The notes beneath the pieces were generated by a model. The model searched no databases, was not told the origin of the DNA, and was given only the letters and a program-made list of their open reading frames with translations. Shown here one piece after another: positions 27,374 through 35,858 of a stretch of 64,000 nt of DNA. The DNA lies in NCBI GenBank assembly GCA_016845065.1, contig JAERTG010000082.1, forward strand, positions 1-64,000, given 5' to 3'. The stretch is from Fidelibacterota bacterium (GTDB lineage Bacteria; Fidelibacterota; UBA8477; JABMPR01). A program made the translations under genes and the position numbers. Position 1 is the first letter of the stretch. Each line of letters starts with the position of its first letter.

Positions 27374-28251
27374 TTCGCTCCTTCCAGGGCAATTTCAATC
27401 GCCTTCATCAAACATTTACTGGTGGTCGTAGCGCCTGTGATTCCATCAACATCGGGGCTTTGTTTTGCGATTACCCGGGGAATTATCCCTTCAGCAAATC
27501 TAGCATATTCACTCTCTCGATTCTGCACAAGACCTACACCAACTATCTTTGACTCCTGTACTTTTACAGCCACGGTGTATTCAAATCCTGAATAGCTAAC
27601 TGAACCACGATGGATACCATCTGGCACTTGAGTTAAATCAGGATTGCCAATTTCCATGTTACGATAAGATTCTAAATCATAATAGCCGATGACTCCCAAA
27701 CCTACACCCAAAACGACGCCAATACCGGTCAGGGTTAGTACCAGCCTCCGAGGCATTTCATGTTTTTGAGTTCGTTGACCCCAGGGTCTAAATATGGTTA
27801 TTGAGATCAATATAAATATGATCAATATGGCAAAAGCAATTACTGGAGTGATGGTATTGTGATACTCAGCATAGTCATGTGGAACCGCTGAATCCTTTAG
27901 ACCAATATCAGAGAGGGCGACCATCCCATTGATAGCTGGTCCAAGCCAAATCCAAACAAGGGCAAAAAGTACTACAGTCCCAACCCATTTCCCAATCACC
28001 CACCAGTGCTTGGTCAATCCCCAATGAGTGAAAACAGAATATACCAGTCCAGTAGCAACCACGCCATAAAACGACCAGGTTACAACCATATTAAAAAGTG
28101 TGTAAATAGTGTAGTTGGCAAGAAATAGCTGCTGCGTGTCGATACCGGGAATGAGATGAATAGCAAGAATTGATGCCAATCCTCCCAGGAGAGAAGCTAT
28201 AAAGATAATATGGATGACCCGCAACCAGCGTCTGCCTGTTTTTTCCAGCAT
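27370..28251 (-). CDS. membrane protein with C-terminal covalent-FMN-binding domain
   Basis: A 293-residue protein with five hydrophobic segments in its first 180 residues, then another helix and a C-terminal FMN-binding domain (about 205-293). The motif DGITGATTTS fits the flavinylation site used by ApbE, with FMN esterified to Thr. The N-terminal helical part resembles a cytochrome-b-like or NapH-less membrane carrier but no clear heme pair is assigned. Such proteins pass electrons across the membrane. It precedes the LOG gene in a two-gene unit. Confidence 0.72.
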   Translation of the reverse strand: MLEKTGRRWLRVIHIIFIASLLGGLASILAIHLIPGIDTQQLFLANYTIYTLFNMVVTWSFYGVVATGLVYSVFTHWGLTKHWWVIGKWVGTVVLFALVWIWLGPAINGMVALSDIGLKDSAVPHDYAEYHNTITPVIAFAILIIFILISITIFRPWGQRTQKHEMPRRLVLTLTGIGVVLGVGLGVIGYYDLESYRNMEIGNPDLTQVPDGIHRGSVSYSGFEYTVAVKVQESKIVGVGLVQNRESEYARFAEGIIPRVIAKQSPDVDGITGATTTSKCLMKAIEIALEGAK

Positions 28252-28410
28252 GAAGGCTCCTTTGATGACTCGATTCTTATTCTAAGCATTTAAATCAATT
28301 ATTCCTGCTTTTTTTTTTGTTAATCGATGGACACTGCGCATGTAATTTCTCGGCACTCTGCTTTCCGGATAATATGAAAGCCAAAACCTAAGCTCAGGGG
28401 CACAAGCAAT

Positions 28411-28896
28411 ATGCAAATACAGATCTTCATCACAGGGGGCACCTTTGATAAGGAATATAATGAATTGAATGGAAACCTTTATTTCAGAGACACACATCTA
28501 AAGGAGATGCTAGAACAAGGTCGCTCACAGCTCAATGTGAACATTCGCAGTCTCATGATGATTGATAGTCTGGAAATGACAGAACAGGACCGGGAAATCA
28601 TTCTGACCCACTGCCGTAAAAGCACTGCGGATCGCATCGTTATTACTCATGGTACGGATACCATGGTTGAATCTGCTCATTATCTGGCTGAGCACCTCAA
28701 GGACAAAACGATAGTGCTTACCGGCGCTATGATCCCCATCGTATTTGGGAGTTCTGATGGATTATTCAATATGGGTGCAGCAATGGCTTATGTCCAGACT
28801 CTCGATAAGGGGGTTTACATCGCCATGAATGGTCAGTATTTTGAATATGACAATGTACGAAAAAATAAAGCCAAGGGCCTTTTCGAGACTTTATAA
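28411..28896 (+). CDS. single-domain asparaginase-like protein
   Basis: A 161-residue protein matching only the N-terminal catalytic domain of type I/II asparaginases: ITGGTFDKEY (Thr11 as nucleophile), HGTDTM (Thr82, Asp83) and DKTIVLTGAM with Lys99. The usual C-terminal domain, which completes the site in the tetramer, is absent, and the gene ends in a normal stop with the next gene 14 bases on, so this is not an obvious truncation. Short asparaginase-domain proteins exist in other bacteria. The substrate is unknown. Confidence 0.82.
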   Translation: MQIQIFITGGTFDKEYNELNGNLYFRDTHLKEMLEQGRSQLNVNIRSLMMIDSLEMTEQDREIILTHCRKSTADRIVITHGTDTMVESAHYLAEHLKDKTIVLTGAMIPIVFGSSDGLFNMGAAMAYVQTLDKGVYIAMNGQYFEYDNVRKNKAKGLFETL

Positions 28897-28910
28897 ATAA
28901 GGAGATAAAC

Positions 28911-29204
28911 ATGAAACTACAGAAATCTATTATCCTCACCATTATCACCCTGTTGGTTCTCATAGCTTTTACATCCTGTATGCCAAACCCAGAACAGAAC
29001 ATGGGTCGTTCTCCCTCCGGCTTCTTTAAGGGTGTCTGGCATGGCTGGATCGCGCCCCTTTCATTGATTGTGGGCTTTTTTAACGATCACACACGCGTCT
29101 ATGATCCAAACAATACTGGGTGGTGGTACGATTTCGGGTTTTATATGGCCATCATTAGTGGTTTCGGAGGGCTCTCCTTAGCTCGCAAAAAGGCTGACAC
29201 CTAG
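28911..29204 (+). CDS. small conserved lipoprotein of unknown function
   Basis: A 97-residue protein with lipobox FTSC, a GFFKGVWHGWIAPLSLIVGFF membrane-like segment, the pattern YDPNNTGWWYDFGFYMA and a second hydrophobic stretch ending in a basic tail. I recognise this pattern as a widespread uncharacterised family but know no function. It follows the asparaginase-like gene by 14 bases with an AAGGAG site. Confidence 0.72.
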   Translation: MKLQKSIILTIITLLVLIAFTSCMPNPEQNMGRSPSGFFKGVWHGWIAPLSLIVGFFNDHTRVYDPNNTGWWYDFGFYMAIISGFGGLSLARKKADT

Positions 29205-29287
29205 ACACACCGTCACTCCCAAACACACTAGTTAGGCCAAACCTGAATCTTGTTTGATTTCCTCAAAACCAAGACATATTGGTGACT

Positions 29288-30208
29288 ATGAAGATCACAG
29301 TTAAAGAACTGACTACAGTCGGTCCAACTATTCATTCTAGCTTCAGAACTCTGCCCTATCAACGGGACAATTCAATTAGTGGAAAGCTTTCCAGACCTAT
29401 TCTGGCCTATCAATCGCCTTCCTGTATAAAAATTGTTGGTGATATCCACCGTTTTGAAGCATATCAGGAAGCAGGTAAGTCAACGGTTCCAGTCTATTTG
29501 ATACAGGATACGGACAGTACCCTTGATTTAATACAACTGATCATAGAGTATTATAGTCCCATGAATCTCATTGATAAGGCCTTGCTTACTCGAGCGGCTA
29601 TTGATCTGGGAGTCCCACGCCCTATCCTGGCTGAGCAGATTTTACCCGCTCTGAAGTTGGCTCCACGAGAAAAACTCATCGACCAGGTTTTATTCCTGAT
29701 CAAACTACCCCCCTCGCTTCAAACCTTCATAGTTGACAAGGATCTTAGTCTCAAAAGAGCCCTTATATTTCAGAGGGCTGAAGGTCATCTCGAGTGGGTA
29801 GAGCGTTTCATTTCCAATCTGAAAATTGGTATCAATATGACTGCTGAGATTATTCAAAATGTCTGGGAAATGAGCAAGAATGATGAGGTCGATTTTAAAA
29901 CCAAAGCCCAGGAAATGGGACTATGGGAAATGGCTGATATAGATTATGAGGACAATCGTCTGGCCGTCATGGAAATTCGAGAGAAAATAAATAAAGCACG
30001 ATTCCCCGCTCTGAATCAGGCCGGTGTAGATCTCAATAAAACATTGGAAGCCGCCAATTTACCAGACTCTGTAAAGATTAAGTGGGATCCCTATTTTGAG
30101 CAACAAGGGGTACAGATATCCTTGAACGCTAAAGATGAAAAGGATCTTGATCAATCTCTGGATAAACTGAAGTCATCTGCATTCAAAAACATCTTTAAAC
30201 ATATATAA
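29288..30208 (+). CDS. ParB/Srx-fold N-terminal domain protein paired with SPL-like radical SAM gene
   Basis: A 306-residue soluble protein. Residues 1-75 resemble the ParB/sulfiredoxin nucleotide-binding fold (RPILAYQSPSCIKIVGDIHRFEAYQEAGKSTVPVYLI), with a GDxHRxxA motif like the GExR patch of ParB. The rest is helical and has no recognised domain; a helix-turn-helix is possible near 95-130. Chromosome partition is unlikely because there is no ParA. It ends six bases before the radical SAM gene. I start at the ATG at 29288; TTG (29279) and GTG (29282) lie upstream in frame. Confidence 0.7.
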   Translation: MKITVKELTTVGPTIHSSFRTLPYQRDNSISGKLSRPILAYQSPSCIKIVGDIHRFEAYQEAGKSTVPVYLIQDTDSTLDLIQLIIEYYSPMNLIDKALLTRAAIDLGVPRPILAEQILPALKLAPREKLIDQVLFLIKLPPSLQTFIVDKDLSLKRALIFQRAEGHLEWVERFISNLKIGINMTAEIIQNVWEMSKNDEVDFKTKAQEMGLWEMADIDYEDNRLAVMEIREKINKARFPALNQAGVDLNKTLEAANLPDSVKIKWDPYFEQQGVQISLNAKDEKDLDQSLDKLKSSAFKNIFKHI

Positions 30209-30214
30209 GGTCCT

Positions 30215-31405
30215 ATGAAAGAACCGAAAATTACTCGGATCATTGTTGATCAGAAAGTTGCTGATCAGGAATTAGTCCAACGATATATAGAAAATAATCC
30301 CCAGGCCAAGGTCATCCGGCAGGACATCACTGAAGCCGACAAAGAAACTATGTTCAAGCAAGAGGCTACTCCCGCCAAGCGGGACATCCTGCTCACTGAA
30401 AAACAGGGACACACAGTTAAGCAGTGTCCTGGAACGGATAGAACCTACCGTTGCTGCAACTATCATGTGATTAATCAGACCAGTAATTGTCCTATTGATT
30501 GCACTTATTGTATCTTGCAGTTTTACCTAAACAATCCGGTAACCACTGTTTATGCCAATACAGATAAACTATTGACAGAAGTGAAGGATAAAATTGCGAC
30601 TCAACCCAAGCGCTTTTTCCGAATTGGGACCGGGGAGCTATCAGATAGTCTGGCTTTCGATTCTTCCTCAGAATACTCAAGAGACGTCATTGAGTATTTT
30701 GCAGAATTACCCAATGTTCTCCTGGAACTGAAGACCAAATCAAATCGAATTGAAAATCTACTGGATCTGGATCATAGAGGTCATACTGTGATATCCTGGT
30801 CAGTAAACCCTCAGGTGATCATTGATGCTGAGGAACACAAGGCAGCAACGTTAGCCGAGCGTCTTGAAGCCATGCGGTTGGTCCAGGAAAAGGGTTATAA
30901 AATTGGTTTCCATTTTGATCCCCTGTTATTCCATGAAGAATGGAAACAGAGTTACCCTGAATTGATTCGCCAGTTGTTTGAGGTAGTGGATCCCAAAAAT
31001 GTGGCCTGGATATCCATTGGATCTCTGCGATTCCCTCCCGAGATGAAAGAAAAGGTTCTGGAAAAATTTCCAAAGTCGAAGATCATGTTTGCTGAGTTGA
31101 TTCGTGGTATGGATGGAAAAATGCGTTATCCAAAACCATTGCGCCTGGAAATGTATCGAACCGTATACAATTCGTTGCGTTATTATGGTGGTGATGATCT
31201 GTTTATATATTTCTGTATGGAATCTGCTGAAATCTGGGAGCGTGTCATGGGCTGGAGCCCTGAGAGTAATGAGCATTTGGATCATCTCTTTGCCATGAGT
31301 CTTTACAAGCAATTTCCAGGACTCATGTCCGATGAACCTCAACGCATAGATTATGATAATGGGATTCCCCTTCATCATGAAAAGGCGGATATTCCTGGCT
31401 TCTAA
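30215..31405 (+). CDS. spore-photoproduct-lyase-like radical SAM protein
   Basis: A 396-residue protein with the radical SAM motif CPIDCTYC (Cys92, Cys96, Cys99) followed by LQFYLNNP, as in SplB-family enzymes, and conserved KTKS, SVNP and GFHFDP blocks. Three more cysteines precede the motif (71, 80, 81). SplB repairs the spore photoproduct using a Cys about 44 residues after the last cluster Cys; here that region reads GTGELSDSLAFD without Cys. The organism shows no spore genes, so the substrate is probably different. The family is widespread outside spore formers. It is coupled with the ParB-like gene. Confidence 0.85.
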   Translation: MKEPKITRIIVDQKVADQELVQRYIENNPQAKVIRQDITEADKETMFKQEATPAKRDILLTEKQGHTVKQCPGTDRTYRCCNYHVINQTSNCPIDCTYCILQFYLNNPVTTVYANTDKLLTEVKDKIATQPKRFFRIGTGELSDSLAFDSSSEYSRDVIEYFAELPNVLLELKTKSNRIENLLDLDHRGHTVISWSVNPQVIIDAEEHKAATLAERLEAMRLVQEKGYKIGFHFDPLLFHEEWKQSYPELIRQLFEVVDPKNVAWISIGSLRFPPEMKEKVLEKFPKSKIMFAELIRGMDGKMRYPKPLRLEMYRTVYNSLRYYGGDDLFIYFCMESAEIWERVMGWSPESNEHLDHLFAMSLYKQFPGLMSDEPQRIDYDNGIPLHHEKADIPGF

Positions 31406-31489
31406 CTTCATGGAGGGTAGACTAGCTATTGAGATGCGAAGTAGTAGGTTTGCATTCGTACCACCTCGGGGGCATCATAAGGAATATAA

Positions 31490-32134
31490 ATGAACATTGA
31501 ATCCTGGAAACAAGCTTGGGAATCAAACAATATTGGTTTTCACAAAAGTAAACCACATCCACAGCTAGTGAAACATTTCAATGAATTGAAGCTTGTGAGA
31601 GGCAATCGTATTTTTTTACCGCTTTGTGGTAAGACACTGGATATAGGCTGGTTGCTTGCGCAGGACATGAGAGTGGTTGGCGCTGAAGTGAGCCAAATTG
31701 CCGTTTCGCAATTATTTCAAGAGCTTGGCCTTGAGCCATCCATAGCTGAGGATAGTCATGGTTCATGGTATAGCGCTGAGAATATTGATATATTTGTCGG
31801 TGATATCTTTGCTTTGACATCGGATAGCATTGGAGGTGTGGATGCAATCTATGACCGAGCAGCTATGGTTGCCCTGCCAAAAGACCAACGGAAACTTTAT
31901 AGTAAACTCCTTATAGAAATTTCTCATTCGGCTCCGCAGTTGATAATCACATTTGATTACGATGAGAATCTAAAAACCGGTCCACCGTTTTCAATTAATG
32001 GAGCTGAGGTGAATCATCATTACAATGCCTCTTACGATTGTCAACTCTTAGATAGTTTTACGCTTCCAGGTGGTCTGAAAGGATCAGAGGTCGCGACTGA
32101 AAATATCTGGCTATTAAAAAAGGTGACCGCGTGA
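31490..32134 (+). CDS. thiopurine S-methyltransferase family protein
   Basis: A 214-residue SAM-dependent methyltransferase with the TPMT pattern WKQAWESNNIGFHKSKPHPQLVKH, RIFLPLCGKTLDIGWL (SAM site), YDRAAMVALPKDQR and ITFDYDE. Bacterial Tpm methylates sulfur, selenium and tellurium compounds. An AAGGA site precedes the ATG. Its TGA overlaps the next gene's ATG by one base (TGATG). Confidence 0.93.
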   Translation: MNIESWKQAWESNNIGFHKSKPHPQLVKHFNELKLVRGNRIFLPLCGKTLDIGWLLAQDMRVVGAEVSQIAVSQLFQELGLEPSIAEDSHGSWYSAENIDIFVGDIFALTSDSIGGVDAIYDRAAMVALPKDQRKLYSKLLIEISHSAPQLIITFDYDENLKTGPPFSINGAEVNHHYNASYDCQLLDSFTLPGGLKGSEVATENIWLLKKVTA

Positions 32135-32733
32135 TGCTGAGATTAATAATGCTTTACTGTGTTACAGCGGCCCTATTTATATCCTGTTCCCAATTGACTG
32201 AGATTAATAAAGAGCCTGGATCCAAGGAAACAGAAAGAACCAACAATCATATTCATCAGGATGCTCCCCCTGAAACGGCAATTCTTGGACAGCTTTTGGG
32301 CACATGGGATGCGTATCAGGTAAAAATGAACCGAGACGGTACGTGGTCAAGTGACACGGCTCATTATCAATGGAATTGGTATCCCATTCTTGATGGGCAC
32401 GGAATTCAGGATGATTGGATCAAAATTGATTCAGTGAATGGTTCTAGGGTTGAGCTGGAAATTGTTGGTACCAATATTCGTATATTTAATAGCGTAGAAA
32501 ATCGATGGCATATGAACTGGATTGACAAAATGCAGCGCAAGTCCTTGATATTTACTGCAATTAATCATGAGGGTACTGTCGTCATGTCTGGCAAAAATGC
32601 CAAGGGACGACCCACCAGAAATACTTTTTATAATTTGACCCCAGAAACATTTGATTGGAAGCAGGAGTGGACATTTGACAATGGTACTTCCTGGGTTACG
32701 GTGTCAAAAATTCATTGCCAGCGGAAAGACTAA
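32134..32733 (+). CDS. lipoprotein of DUF1579-like type
   Basis: A 199-residue protein with lipobox ALFISC and a lipocalin-like beta pattern (LGTWDAYQVKMNRDGTW ... WNWYPILDGHGIQDDW ... ENRWHMNWIDK), resembling DUF1579-type proteins. No activity is known. The ATG at 32134 overlaps the methyltransferase stop; a GTG one codon earlier is also possible. Confidence 0.7.
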   Translation: MLRLIMLYCVTAALFISCSQLTEINKEPGSKETERTNNHIHQDAPPETAILGQLLGTWDAYQVKMNRDGTWSSDTAHYQWNWYPILDGHGIQDDWIKIDSVNGSRVELEIVGTNIRIFNSVENRWHMNWIDKMQRKSLIFTAINHEGTVVMSGKNAKGRPTRNTFYNLTPETFDWKQEWTFDNGTSWVTVSKIHCQRKD

Positions 32734-32773
32734 AACCATAACATAAATTCAGTGCATAGTTACGAGGAGTGAG

Positions 32774-33214
32774 TTAGACCGGCTTATTCTCCGCATTGGC
32801 TTTTAAAGCCTCATTCATCGATTTCAGGGAATCCGGTACAAAACCTTTCAGCTTACCCCAAAAAAGAGATACCATGAGCCCGCTAAAATGCTCGGTATTT
32901 ACTAGTTTGGTACCTTCACCAGAGGGTTCCAACTCAAAAGTCCTATCATTGGTCATGAGAAACCCAGCCATCATGACGGCTCTCCAGCGAAAAGATCGTG
33001 GGGCTTCAAAAGTGGTGATATCAGCGGAATATTTCTGACCATCATTGCCTCCAGGACCAGTCATGGTGAGATTTACTTTTGAGCCTAAGGTAGCTGTACC
33101 GTTTGCATGATTAACGGTGGGATTCCAATCTGACCACTTATCAAAGGCCATGAGAATATCCCATACCTCACTCATGGGGGCATTTATCTCAATTTCACTT
33201 CTAATTTCACGCAT
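32774..33214 (-). CDS. SRPBCC (START/Bet v1-like) family protein
   Basis: A 146-residue protein with the SRPBCC pattern IEINAPMSEVWDILMAFDKWSDWNPTV and FEAPRSFRWRAVM. This helix-grip fold binds hydrophobic ligands in an internal pocket. It is a single gene converging with the lipoprotein gene, and the substrate is unknown. Confidence 0.85.
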   Translation of the reverse strand: MREIRSEIEINAPMSEVWDILMAFDKWSDWNPTVNHANGTATLGSKVNLTMTGPGGNDGQKYSADITTFEAPRSFRWRAVMMAGFLMTNDRTFELEPSGEGTKLVNTEHFSGLMVSLFWGKLKGFVPDSLKSMNEALKANAENKPV

Positions 33215-33331
33215 GCTTTCACCTCTTAACTGATTGTTTCCCTTAGCTTAAAATAAATCTGCATGTATACCATGACTAATTTTATCATGTTAATACACCC
33301 ACCTACTTTAAACTATATCCTGGCTGATACG

Positions 33332-33364
33332 AAAACGGCAGCCGAATATTTCGACTGCCGTTTT
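33332..33364 (-). terminator. terminator after the distal TonB paralogue
   Basis: AAAACGGCAG (33332-33341) pairs with CTGCCGTTTT (33355-33364) around a partly paired loop; on the minus strand the stem ends in a short T-run. Confidence 0.75.
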
Positions 33365-33385
33365 ATCTAATTGGATGTTATTGCT

Positions 33386-34024
33386 TTATCGTAATTTAAA
33401 ATCAACAGGAATGGCCATTCTCACTAAAACGGGTTTATCCCTTTGGTAGGCTGGCTCAAATCGTGTTTCCAGAATTGCTGCTAAAGCGGCCTCATCAAAC
33501 CCAGTTCCAGGCAAACTAACTAAGAATTTGGGGTCTTTCGCGATGCCATCCAGCCCAATCAAAACTTCTACAATCACTTTTCCTTCTTGCCGAGCTTCTA
33601 TGGCGATGGGAGGATATACAACATTTTGGTTTAGCACACCCCATCCACCTACAGGAATAGGTTTCACTTCCGCCACCCAGAATGGTACTATGGGATCCAG
33701 GGGTGCTGGTGCTTCCAGTAGAAAATCATACTCATCCATTGCGACGAAAATCTCTTCCATCGCAATATCAATGTCTTCAGTCTCAGATTCTACTACCATG
33801 GTTGGTCTCAAAGGCTTTACTACCTCAGGGGGTTGGATTGTGGCAGGGATGTTAATCACTTCGACTGGTGGTGGCACATAGGGTTTTTCTGTGATCACTC
33901 CATCATTGAAATCAGGAATACTATAAAAGGATATGATTGCCACCAGGAGCGTGAGCATTACACCAATTTCGATATGTTTGCGCTCTTGATTTTTTACGGA
34001 TACCCATGGATACTGTGTCAACAT
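33386..34024 (-). CDS. TonB-family energy transducer, paralogue 2
   Basis: A 212-residue protein: short cytoplasmic N-terminus, one membrane helix (about 20-40), a Pro-rich periplasmic linker (YVPPPVEVINIPATIQPPEV) and a C-terminal TonB domain (GGWGVLNQNVVYPPIAIEARQEGKVIVEVLI). It is a paralogue of the gene at 34350-34997: both start MLxQ...VSVK and continue with EIG before the helix. It is separated from that gene by a terminator, so it probably has its own promoter. It passes proton-motive energy from ExbBD to outer membrane receptors. Confidence 0.88.
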   Translation of the reverse strand: MLTQYPWVSVKNQERKHIEIGVMLTLLVAIISFYSIPDFNDGVITEKPYVPPPVEVINIPATIQPPEVVKPLRPTMVVESETEDIDIAMEEIFVAMDEYDFLLEAPAPLDPIVPFWVAEVKPIPVGGWGVLNQNVVYPPIAIEARQEGKVIVEVLIGLDGIAKDPKFLVSLPGTGFDEAALAAILETRFEPAYQRDKPVLVRMAIPVDFKLR

Positions 34025-34295
34025 TGCTTACCTCCAGATCGTTAGAATTCGATTCACTACCTTGATTATACTCCTTCCCCTCATTGTAGATTTCAACATC
34101 ATCATTATCGAACGACGGGTCGAATATTCGACCCGCGAGTAATGTAACACTCCGTTTTGGTAAAGATCAAGACTGAATTTGAATGAGTTAAATCTTATTT
34201 AGAAATCCAATAAATCCACCAAAAGCTGGATGTGAAGGACATGAAGTAATCAGCGGAGTCCATCACAAAATCAAAATCACGATATGCTTAGGGAT
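34025..34295. other. intergenic region between the two TonB genes with a 20-bp perfect palindrome
   Basis: No reading frame of interest is seen here. CGGGTCGAATATTCGACCCG (34116-34135) is a perfect palindrome 92-110 bases upstream of the 33386-34024 gene. It could be an operator or a transcript hairpin; without a T-run it is not an obvious terminator. Confidence 0.55.
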
Positions 34296-34325
34296 AAAAA
34301 AAGACCGGATAAAAATCCGGTCTTT
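34296..34325 (-). terminator. Rho-independent terminator of the exbB-exbD-exbD-tonB operon
   Basis: On the minus strand the 11-bp stem AAAGACCGGAT/ATCCGGTCTTT with a TTTT loop is followed by a run of seven T. Confidence 0.92.
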
Positions 34326-34349
34326 AGGTAATACAGGGATGTTGGTTTT

Positions 34350-34997
34350 CTATCCGTTTTTAAGACGGAATACAACAGGAACAGATATTCTAACGGTAAC
34401 GGCTTTGTCACGTTGATAAGCAGGTTTCCACTTGATGGTTTTGATCGCATCCATCGCAGCTTCATCCAGACCTGTTTTGGGGATACCCTTAAGAATTATG
34501 GTTTCCTTAACACGTCCGTCTTTGCCAATAGTGGCCTGGACAATAACAGTTCCCTCAATACCTGCTTCACGAGCTATCTCAGGATAAACTACAGCCTGTT
34601 GAATGGCACCATACCCACCCATTGGTTCTGGTGGTTCATCATAGGCGATGAAGATAACATTACTTTCAGGTGGTGGAGGTGGCTCGTCCAAAATTTCAAA
34701 GTCTTCTAGATCGGTTTCTTCAATGGTGAAATCTTCATCGATCTCATCATCCTCAGACTCGATAGGAATAGAAGGACGTGCAGGTGGTGGTGGCTTGTCA
34801 AACTGTTGCGTTTCTGGTGGAATCTCAATATTCTCGATTGGAGCCACATAAGCCTGCTCTTGAAGTTCTTCGGTTTCAAACTTGGGAACTGCAAATAGAA
34901 CCATGGTAAACAGCAGCAGCACAACTATAGCACCAATTTCAAGATACTTTCTGTGTTGCAGTTTAACCGAGATATGTGGATGTTGTTGTTCTAGCAT
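34350..34997 (-). CDS. TonB-family energy transducer, paralogue 1
   Basis: A 215-residue TonB protein: one N-terminal membrane helix, an acidic and Pro-rich linker (EEQAYVAPIENIEIPPE, RPSIPIESEDDEIDED) and the C-terminal domain (GGYGAIQQAVVYPEIAREAGIEGTVIVQATI ... KPAYQRDKAVTVRISVPVVF). It lies four bases after exbD2 and is followed by a strong terminator, so it ends the ExbBD-TonB operon. Confidence 0.92.
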   Translation of the reverse strand: MLEQQHPHISVKLQHRKYLEIGAIVVLLLFTMVLFAVPKFETEELQEQAYVAPIENIEIPPETQQFDKPPPPARPSIPIESEDDEIDEDFTIEETDLEDFEILDEPPPPPESNVIFIAYDEPPEPMGGYGAIQQAVVYPEIAREAGIEGTVIVQATIGKDGRVKETIILKGIPKTGLDEAAMDAIKTIKWKPAYQRDKAVTVRISVPVVFRLKNG

Positions 34998-35001
34998 AAT
35001 C

Positions 35002-35409
35002 CTACTCCCTCGGTTTGGCTGAATAATTAAGTTTTAGCGCATTCGCTTCTCTGAGCTCCTGGTGAATATCGGTGATAATGGCCATCTCAGTCTGTCTATC
35101 AGCTTTTAAAGAAGCTGTCATCTGAGGGTCGGCTAGAATCTTGTCATACATGATGGTACGAATTTTCCCAATCGTAACAATCTGATCGTCAATGGAAATG
35201 GTTCCTTCAGAAGTAGCCCAAATGTGGGAAACGTGCTTGTTTCCTTCCAGCTTGGCAATCTTCTTTGCTTCGGGAAGAATTAATTTTAAACCCTGAAACT
35301 CACGTAGAACAGTAACCACCATGAAGAAAATCAGCAGCATGAAGATGATATCTGGAAGTGAGGATGTTGGAATCCCGGCTTCAACTTTCATTTTTCTTTT
35401 TAAACGCAT
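35002..35409 (-). CDS. ExbD/TolR-family protein 2
   Basis: A 135-residue protein with one N-terminal membrane helix carrying the essential Asp (LPDIIFMLLIFFMV) and a periplasmic domain. ExbD couples the proton flux through ExbB to TonB. It starts four bases after exbD1; tandem ExbD genes are common in Bacteroidota-like operons and may form heteromeric complexes. Confidence 0.92.
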   Translation of the reverse strand: MRLKRKMKVEAGIPTSSLPDIIFMLLIFFMVVTVLREFQGLKLILPEAKKIAKLEGNKHVSHIWATSEGTISIDDQIVTIGKIRTIMYDKILADPQMTASLKADRQTEMAIITDIHQELREANALKLNYSAKPRE

Positions 35410-35412
35410 GAT

Positions 35413-35829
35413 CTAACTCTCCGGGTCAGCAATAGAAATACGCGTGGCACTGGCCTGTTTAAGCTGGTCAATCACCTCAATGTAGTCTTTGTACTTGCTG
35501 GTTGCGGCCGTTTTAACAGAAAAAATCATCTTGTCATTGGTTGCCAAAGATCTCTTAGCGAAATGTTTTAGCTCACGGACATCAATAACTTGAATGTCAC
35601 CCTCGTGACTTACTGCGATCTTACCGGAAGCGTTCACAAGAATATTAGTAATATTCTTGGGGTTTACTTCTGTTGTATTGCCCTTTTCTGGAAGCACCAT
35701 GCCCAGACCTTTATCCATGTCAATAGTCGTGGTCACCAGGAAAAAGAGCAGCAGCATAAACACAATATCCGGAAGGGATGCTGTGGGAATTTCACCGCCA
35801 CTTTTATTTCTTTTTTTCTTTACTAGCAT
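35413..35829 (-). CDS. ExbD/TolR-family protein 1
   Basis: A 138-residue ExbD with membrane Asp (SLPDIVFMLLLFFLV), basic N-terminus and periplasmic domain. It differs clearly from exbD2 in the periplasmic part and lies 29 bases after exbB. Confidence 0.92.
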   Translation of the reverse strand: MLVKKKRNKSGGEIPTASLPDIVFMLLLFFLVTTTIDMDKGLGMVLPEKGNTTEVNPKNITNILVNASGKIAVSHEGDIQVIDVRELKHFAKRSLATNDKMIFSVKTAATSKYKDYIEVIDQLKQASATRISIADPES

Positions 35830-35858
35830 AGTATCAGCTAACCCCGGTTAAGGTGTTA

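Noticed and set aside
29288-30208. Chromosome partition protein ParB
   Set aside because: No ParA or parS-like site nearby, and only the N-terminal fold is ParB-like.
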